DNA from: CAZOZP01 sp964584325
Lineage (GTDB): Bacteria > Bacteroidota > Ignavibacteria > Ignavibacteriales > Melioribacteraceae
DNA: 18,630 bases
Reading direction: 5' to 3'
NCBI GenBank assembly: GCA_964584325.1
Contig: CAZOZP010000063.1
Span: forward strand, 1 to 18,630
Program-made: the position numbers and the translations under genes
Part shown: positions 15,201 to 18,630 of the stretch, piece after piece
Layout of the letters: each line of letters opens with the position of its first letter
Position numbering within the stretch: position 1 is the first letter of the stretch
Notes under the pieces: model-generated
What the model saw: only the letters and a program-made list of their open reading frames with translations
Told to the model about the DNA's origin: nothing
Database searches by the model: none

Positions 15201-15433
15201 TTGGCTTGAACGATCCTAAAGTACAGTTTTATCAGACCGTTAAAGACATAGAAAAGAGGCTTGGAAATACTGCCGTTGTATTAAATTCATTCATTATTTC
15301 TAACACCCCATCTCATGAAACAAGCAAGTTATGGAGTGTAAACAAATCCGATATACAAGCAAGAAATGTAGTTTTCCAGGAAGAGGATAAAGGTACATAC
15401 ATACAGCGTATTCTGGAGAAAGTGAATGCATAA
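12227..15433 (+). CDS. Type III Res-like helicase-nuclease
   Basis: DEAD/DEAH-type ATPase with a C-terminal nuclease motif, 1068 residues, resembling the Res subunit of type III restriction enzymes. Motif I is ATGGGKT (170-176). Motif II is DEGH (273-276), a DEAH variant. SATF is near 304, FTEGWNSWRVSTLGLMNIG near 560, and IIQLFGRGVRLKG near 582-594. Near the C-terminus HPDFILWLL with FLDPKG gives a PD-(D/E)xK-type motif: P967-D968 and D985-P986-K987. An AAGGAGG-like ribosome binding site (12213-12219) precedes the ATG, which overlaps the Bro-N stop (TAATG). It should supply ATP-driven translocation and DNA cleavage for the system. It differs from standard type III loci in having a Bro-N gene between mod and res, and an upstream SNF2 helicase. 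Confidence 0.9.
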   Translation: MAKQKKNKKASIPFSYKLALNQWLLSLFGVTKFEDLALHLRDERLEGLDENNITRFYQALTTYFPALPELPPTVLLEYDQNIVRHTLKLNERRISHGDKPIQWKYFQYLSLLFTEIYLDRFFADPESLRSAITSQINVLNEGKEEADQIQGFDDSADASTDLNKLAFWMATGGGKTLIMHANILQYRYYVEKNRKHRELNRIILLTPNEGLSQQHLREFQASGIEAEIFNKDGGSLFTGHSVEIIEITKLKDEMGDKTVAVDAFEGNNLVLIDEGHRGAASGEEGAWMRYRNALCEKGFSFEYSATFAQAVRGNVRLTSLYSRCILSDYSYRYFYNDGFGKDYQILNLDSDTQAQHLEVYLTACLLAFFQQQKLFKINEAAFRTFHIEKPLWIFVGSKVTATLATKDASDIVEILKYLARFVADRAASIARITQVLSQGLVTATGKNLFANRFSFLNTSGLQANALFDEILATLFNAAGGGLLYVENLKGAQGEIALKIGADNEPFGVINVGDDAKLVKLCAENGIETGEREFSGSLFHGINKGDSTVNVLIGSKKFTEGWNSWRVSTLGLMNIGATEGAQIIQLFGRGVRLKGFNQTLKRSARTALPDGVTRPKHIEILETLSIFGIHADYMAQFRDFLEEEGLPGDDERLEFFLPVIRNLGTQPLKTIRLKKQINGINTEFGDAFRQLAPIPTLSMPTEYLQKNKVVLNWYPKIQAIKSKGMIDGDEDAAPNITYFQPKHIAFLDIANLYFNIERYKAERGWYNINITRDAIQQLLSDQSWYQLCIPASELELGDYERIYQWQEIAIALLKKYVERYYSYSKREWEMPHLEYSDLSASDPNLLLHETPGDGGYRIRIEDSQEEIVEKLNELKTMIESGTLKNWEFRGMKALWFGKHLYQPLLYLEQGIVEISPVPLNKGEKDFVEDLKAFCDNNTEYLTGKEMYLLRNLSKGKGVGFFEAGNFHPDFILWLLIDGKQFVTFLDPKGIRNIGLNDPKVQFYQTVKDIEKRLGNTAVVLNSFIISNTPSHETSKLWSVNKSDIQARNVVFQEEDKGTYIQRILEKVNA

Positions 15434-15442
15434 GAATGAAGA

Positions 15443-15471
15443 CCGCCTACGCACATCGTGTGCTCCAGCGG
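15443..15471. repeat. REP-like hairpin 1
   Basis: CCGCCTACGCACA and TGTGCTCCAGCGG pair around a TCG loop (inner GCACA/TGTGC perfect, outer CCGC/GCGG). It lies just after the Res stop codon and may also end the operon transcript. It belongs to the same family as the hairpin at 16020-16048, and the two bracket the RAYT fragment, as REP sequences do. Confidence 0.7.
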
Positions 15472-15506
15472 AAGAGGGGCGGGGTTAAGAAATGAAGGAG
15501 TGGCCC

Positions 15507-15653
15507 ATGCAAAACAATAATTCTGATTTTGTAATATTTAAAACCGAAGATGAACAAATATCGGTCGATGTCCGTTTTGAAGACGAAACCGTCTGGCTTT
15601 CGCAGGAACAGATGGCAAATCTTTTCGGAAAGGCAAAATCAACCATCAATTAA
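15507..15653 (+). pseudogene. rhuM: rhuM N-terminal fragment
   Basis: 48 codons beginning MQNNNSDFVIFKTEDEQISV, then DVRFEDETVWLSQEQMANLF and GKAKSTIN before a TAA. This matches the start of RhuM-family proteins (DNA-binding-like, common beside restriction-modification genes), which continue STINEH for about 300 further residues. The frame is cut right at STIN, where the RAYT element begins. GAAGGAG 6 bases upstream supports the ATG at 15507. No 3' remainder of rhuM is recognisable before 16062. It was probably once an accessory gene at the end of the defence operon. Confidence 0.8.
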
Positions 15654-15664
15654 GGTTCGGTCAA

Positions 15665-15982
15665 ATGACATTATACAAGAACAAATATCGCATTGAATCA
15701 GCGAGGTTAAAAAATTGGGATTATTCTTCAGCAGGAAATTATTTTGTCACCATTTGCACCAAAAATCGTGAACATTATTTTGGAAATATTCGTGATTGTA
15801 AAATGGTGTTATCAGAAATCAGTAAAATTGCCAATGAATGCTGGGCAAAAATACCGAATCATTTTCAATTTGTGGTTTTGGGTGAATGGATCATCATGCC
15901 AAATCACGTTCACGGTATTATATCCATTGTTTCCGCCGGTTCCCCTGTAGAGACGCCCAAATTGGGCGTCTCTACTTCTTAA
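15665..15982 (+). pseudogene. Truncated REP-associated tyrosine transposase (RAYT)
   Basis: IS200/Y1-like transposase of the RAYT (COG1943) group: NWDYSSAGNYFVTICTKNRE (17-36), then LGEWIIMPNHVHGI with the HUH metal-binding pair H81-V-H83. These enzymes nick single-stranded DNA through a tyrosine located about 60-80 residues after the HUH motif. Here the protein stops at 105 residues, before that tyrosine, so it should be inactive. The last residues (VETPKLGVSTS) are encoded by a perfect palindrome. It lies between two REP-like hairpins and directly after the broken rhuM gene, suggesting insertion into rhuM followed by loss of its 3' part. Confidence 0.82.
15947..15975. repeat. Perfect 29-bp palindrome at the end of the RAYT fragment
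   Basis: Arms GTAGAGACGCCCAA and TTGGGCGTCTCTAC (14 bp each) around a single A. This is the widespread GTAGAGACG... type palindrome seen in Bacteroidota and cyanobacterial genomes near RAYT genes. It encodes the final residues of the RAYT fragment and the stop codon follows 5 bases later. Confidence 0.88.
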
Positions 15983-16019
15983 TAAAATGGATGAAAAATC
16001 ATGATAATTAAAAGAAGAT

Positions 16020-16048
16020 CAGCCTTCGCACGTCCTGTGCTACGGCTG
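16020..16048. repeat. REP-like hairpin 2
   Basis: CAGCC...GGCTG outer stem with inner GCACG/TGTGC pairing around a TCC loop. CGCACGTCCTGTGCT here matches CGCACATCGTGTGCT in hairpin 1, so both are one REP family. It closes the rhuM-RAYT scar on its downstream side. Confidence 0.7.
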
Positions 16049-16061
16049 AAAAGACGGGCAA

Positions 16062-16196
16062 GCTCATTAAGATTATTCTTATAAAAATAATTCAAACTGT
16101 CATTTCGATAATAGGTATATATCTCTGTTTTTATTTGGAATAAACGAATTTAATATTGATATTTAACCGAATTTATGCAATATTTCATATTCGTAA
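16062..16196 (+). repeat. Interspersed repeat copy D (5' truncated)
   Basis: Starts at GCTCATTAAGATTATTC and follows copy B closely (TCTCTGTTTTTATTTGG, TTTAACCGAATTTA). The terminal palindrome is degenerate: TTATGCAATATTTCATATTCG instead of TTACGCAATATTGCG. It has the same orientation as A, B and C. It marks the downstream edge of the segment carrying the defence operon. Confidence 0.8.
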
Positions 16197-16229
16197 CCTT
16201 TTCCCCTAATGCGAAAAAAGAAGCTATGA

Positions 16230-17024
16230 ATGAACAAGACAATTTTTGAAATCACAAAAATGGACTGTCCCTCGGAAGAAAATTTAATCCGAATGAAACT
16301 GGACGGATTTACAAGTATAGCGTATTTGGAATTTGACATCCCAAACCGAAAACTGACGGTATTTCATAGCGGTGAAATTGACCAAATCGAAAAGTCTGTT
16401 CTTGAACTGAATTTGGGAGGCAGGAAAATCTTAACGGAAAAAACTAACAAGAAGTACTTTAATGAAAACACAAATCAAAAAAAACTTCTCTTGACAGTAC
16501 TCAAAATAAATTTTGCCTTTTTTCTTATCGAACTTACTACCGGACTAATTTCGAAATCTATGGGATTGGTTGCGGACAGTCTGGACATGCTCGCAGACAG
16601 TTTTGTTTATGGGATTAGCTTGTTTGCAGTTGGAGGCACTTTAAAGAAAAAAAGACGAATTGCCAAACTTGCCGGCTATTTCCAAATTACACTTGCAATT
16701 ATTGGATTTGTAGAAGTATTGAGAAGATTTTTCGGAGCAGAAAAATTACCTGAATTCTCGACAATGATAATCGTTTCGATTTTTGCACTTATCGCTAATG
16801 GAATTTGTTTGTATTTACTTCAAAAGTCAAAGAGTAAAGAAGAAGCTCATATGAAAGCAAGTATGATTTTTACTTCAAATGACGTGATAATAAATTTGGG
16901 AGTAATAACAGCAGGAGTTCTGGTCAATTGGTTGAATTCAAATAAACCTGACTTGATAATCGGAGTAATTGTTTTTGGTTTGGTAATACAAGGGGCTATA
17001 AGAATTTTAAAACTCGGAAAGTGA
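16230..17024 (+). CDS. HMA-like domain fused to a cation diffusion facilitator
   Basis: Inner-membrane cation transporter of 264 residues. Residues 1-66 resemble a heavy-metal-associated (HMA) domain with MDCPSEENLIRMKL. Only one cysteine of the usual CxxC pair is present; as I recall, relatives of this fusion type show the same. Residues 85-262 are a cation diffusion facilitator domain with about six membrane segments, for example LKINFAFFLIELTTGLI (91-107), FSTMIIVSIFALIANGICL (176-194) and LIIGVIVFGLVIQG (242-255). The second segment holds D119-x-x-x-D123 in ADSLDMLADSF, the family's metal site. TSNDVIINLGVI (215-226) is the matching fifth-segment motif, without the common histidine. It probably exports a divalent or heavy-metal cation. 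It is the only gene after repeat D on the plus strand and is AT-rich. Confidence 0.85.
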   Translation: MNKTIFEITKMDCPSEENLIRMKLDGFTSIAYLEFDIPNRKLTVFHSGEIDQIEKSVLELNLGGRKILTEKTNKKYFNENTNQKKLLLTVLKINFAFFLIELTTGLISKSMGLVADSLDMLADSFVYGISLFAVGGTLKKKRRIAKLAGYFQITLAIIGFVEVLRRFFGAEKLPEFSTMIIVSIFALIANGICLYLLQKSKSKEEAHMKASMIFTSNDVIINLGVITAGVLVNWLNSNKPDLIIGVIVFGLVIQGAIRILKLGK

Positions 17025-17126
17025 AAAAAACACCGAATTCAAAATTGTGTTAATCCCAAATTATTCGTTAGAAAAATCGTATCTTTTATGGCCTTGCCAA
17101 TAAAGAATAATTTGAGTTTAATCAGA

Positions 17127-17756
17127 AATGCCAACGAAAAACTTCGCAATGCCGTCGAACAATTCAGCAATGACCTGTGACTCTGCCACATTGTCAGAAA
17201 ATTATTTAACAATGAACCTGAAGCACTTGAAAATGCCATCGGACAACTTCGCAATGAGATGTGTTCACAAAGAAATGCCATCGAAAAACTTCAGAATGCC
17301 GTCGAACGATACAATAATGCCCTGTCACTCTGCCACATTGTCAGAAAATCATTTGGAAATGCCATCGAACAACTTCGCAATGAGATGTGTTCACAAAGAA
17401 ATGTAATCGAAAAACTTCAGAATGCCGTCGAACGATACAATAATGCCCTGTCACTCTGCCACATTGTCAACTAATCGCTTCACAATGCCATCGAACAACT
17501 TCACAATGAGAGGTGTTCACAAAGAAATGTAGCCGAAAAACTTCGCAATGCCGTCGAACGATACAATAATGCCCTGTCACTCTGCCACATTGTCAACTAA
17601 TCGCTTCACAATGCCATCGAACAACTTCACAATGAGATGTGTTCACAAAGAAATGTAATCGAAAAACTTCAGAATGCAATCGAACAACCTGGAAATGGGG
17701 TGTGCTCACTCAGAAATGAAATGAGCACACTCATAAATACCATAGAAAAATACTGT
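17127..17756 (+). repeat. Thirty-unit 21-bp tandem repeat with a 126-bp super-period
   Basis: Thirty consecutive 21-base units, nearly all beginning AATG or ATTG, run from 17127 to 17756 without a single insertion or deletion. Common units are AATGCCATCGAACAACTTCG(C), AATGAGATGTGTTCACAAAG(A) and AATGCCGTCGAACGATACAA(T). Six units form a higher-order repeat: GTGTTCAC recurs at 17261, 17387, 17513 and 17639, exactly 126 bases apart. It fills the gap between the CDF gene and the convergent sorting-domain gene. Confidence 0.95.
17700..17730. terminator. Hairpin at the end of the tandem repeat
   Basis: GTGTGCTCA (17700-17708) and TGAGCACAC (17722-17730) form a perfect 9-bp stem with a 13-base loop, spanning units 28 and 29 of the repeat array. 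It lies between convergent genes and might help end transcription, but no T-run follows directly. Confidence 0.3.
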
Positions 17757-17801
17757 GTAAATTTGTAAATTTATACTTGTGTTACCTTTTACCGGAATAT
17801 A

Positions 17802-18630
17802 TCACTTTAAAAATATCATCTTGTGCGCAAGGCTTTTCCCTCCGCCTGTGAGTCTGCAGAAATAGACACCGGATGAACAGCCGTATTTGGATGGATCGAA
17901 TACGGATTTATATTTACCTTCCTGAAGTGTCTCGTTTATTAGCTGAGCAATCTCACGTCCGAGGATATCATATACTTTCAATGTAATATTATCCCTGATT
18001 CCGCCGGGTATTTCAAATGCAATTGTTGTTGACGGATTAAACGGATTGGGATAATTGCCCTTTAATCTGAAATCAGCAACAGATTCCTTCTGATTGTCCA
18101 TTACGGATGTCGTTCTCTTTATGTAATCAAGATAAGCCTGATATTTTGGGGCGGGGATTACATTTGTGTCCTGATAAACGGATTCAAGAACGCCCCAGCT
18201 TCCGTAGGACGGACTCAGAGCTGAAATGGATGAGTAATTCATTAACAAACCGGGTTTATCTTTGGGCTGAAGCGTTTCCAGGAATTCAAGCCACTCGGTG
18301 TAAAGATTATACATTGAACTGTCTCTGTGAATGTCTGTAAGCGCTTTAACGTAAGAAGGATCCTGGCCGTATGGGTCTGGGGTAAAATGTTGGCCTCCTT
18401 CATAAAATATCATCTCTACACCTATTGAATCTGCAATTTCTTCTCTGTGAACTCTTAACCAGTGCATCTCATTTACTTCACGGCTTTTTCTTGAAAAAGC
18501 GGCTATATCTGCGGGAGTTGCGTTTTCTCCAAGACTGTCTAATGCTGATTCATATCCGTAAAATGAAAAGTATGCAGCGGGACTAAATGCATCATATTTT
18601 TGAAAGGCAGTTCGGTACCGTAATCGTTAA
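17802..18630 (-). pseudogene. C-terminal part of a secreted protein with a T9SS sorting domain, apparent frameshift
   Basis: Minus-strand gene entering from the right edge. The C-terminal 90 residues are a type IX secretion sorting domain: FRLKGNYPNPFNPSTTIAFE, then ITLKVYDILGREIAQLINE and a final KMIFLK. The preceding part (FYEGGQHFTPDPYGQDPSYV, YNLYTEWLEFLETLQ, SYGSWGVLESVYQD) looks like the end of a secreted, perhaps glycosidase-like, catalytic region that I cannot name with confidence. The frame runs back to an in-frame stop at 18627-18629. Another frame there reads NDYGTELPF, which joins naturally to KYDAFSPAAYFSFYGYE if one A is added to the run of five A at 18598-18602 (T on the plus strand). 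So there is a one-base homopolymer deficit at the window edge: sequence error or real frameshift. As an intact gene it would be exported to the cell surface. Confidence 0.75.

Larger units (their letters stand above)
17088..17768 (+). pseudogene. Decayed heptad-repeat (coiled-coil) reading frame
   Basis: From the ATG at 17088 (MALPIKNNLSLIRNANEKLR) one frame reads heptads such as NAIEQLR, NEMCSQR, NAIEKLQ, NAVERYN, with Ile/Val and Leu/Met/Tyr at a/d-like spacing, ending at TAA 17766-17768. In-frame stops interrupt it at 17178 (TGA) and in the two units reading ATTGTCAACTAA (units starting 17442 and 17568). No frame on either strand is open throughout. Either it is the remnant of a coiled-coil gene built by 21-bp duplication, or the repeat is non-coding and the heptad pattern follows from its period. 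I recognise no named family. Confidence 0.4.

Noticed and set aside
5217..15433. DISARM or BREX locus
   Set aside because: The SNF2 helicase and methylase recall DISARM, but no drmA, drmB or drmC-like gene is present; no pglZ or brxC-like gene for BREX either. The Res-like gene points to a type III relative.
17039..17281. Minus-strand gene across the tandem repeat
   Set aside because: Its sequence is the complement of the 21-bp units, with stops in later units; it would not extend through the array.
17127..17756. CRISPR array
   Set aside because: The units are contiguous 21-mers without unique spacers, and no cas gene is nearby.
1..18630. tRNA, rRNA or riboswitch
   Set aside because: No cloverleaf, rRNA core sequence or known aptamer consensus was recognised on either strand; the structured elements found are palindromes and REP-like hairpins.

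Overview
The window looks like an accessory region of a member of the Bacteroidota/Ignavibacteriota group. The evidence is a type IX secretion C-terminal sorting domain with the NYPNPFNPST motif, a FISUMP-domain lipoprotein-like gene, two promoters of the Bacteroidota type (TTG, about 20 nt, TAnnTTTG), and families typical of that group (UPF0175/DUF3368 toxin-antitoxin, HMA-CDF transporter, RAYT transposase). An Ignavibacteria-like host is my best guess from the sorting-domain style; this is inference. No rRNA, tRNA, integrase or phage structural gene is visible.

Layout. (1) 1-5090 is an AT-rich array of small modules, all on the plus strand: a UPF0175 antitoxin with a frameshifted PIN toxin, a ParDE pair, a nucleotidyltransferase-fold protein with altered active-site residues, a FISUMP protein, a HigBA pair, and fused remnants of a Fic and an AAA+/DUF4143 gene. 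Imperfect palindromes resembling integron attC sites follow the toxin-antitoxin operons directly. (2) 5122-15433 is a tightly coupled, more GC-rich operon: SNF2/RapA-type helicase, long beta-class (type III Mod-like) DNA methyltransferase, Bro-N protein, and a type III Res-like helicase-nuclease with a C-terminal PD-D-x-K motif. It looks like a non-canonical restriction/defence system. (3) 15443-16048 is a REP-flanked scar: a rhuM N-terminal fragment interrupted by a truncated RAYT transposase carrying an internal perfect palindrome. (4) 16230-17024 is an HMA-CDF cation transporter. (5) 17127-17756 is a run of 30 consecutive 21-bp units without an indel, apparently a decayed heptad-repeat coiled-coil gene. 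(6) 17802-18630, minus strand, is the C-terminal part of a secreted protein with a sorting tail.

Four copies (A 150-324, B 3491-3708, C 4882-5087, D 16062-16196) of one AT-rich repeat, all in the same orientation, separate these modules. Copies A and C share 97 identical bases. The defence operon sits between C and D, so the direct repeats could allow loss, gain or exchange of whole modules by homologous recombination.

How the genes might work together (inference): the methyltransferase would mark self DNA, with specificity set by a target-recognition segment that looks recently exchanged. The SNF2 helicase and the Res-like ATPase-nuclease would act on unmodified DNA. The Bro-N protein would be an accessory or regulatory subunit. 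The surrounding toxin-antitoxin modules would stabilise the island or give additional abortive defence. Two frameshifts in the window both lie in homopolymers one base short, so sequence error must be considered before calling those genes dead.
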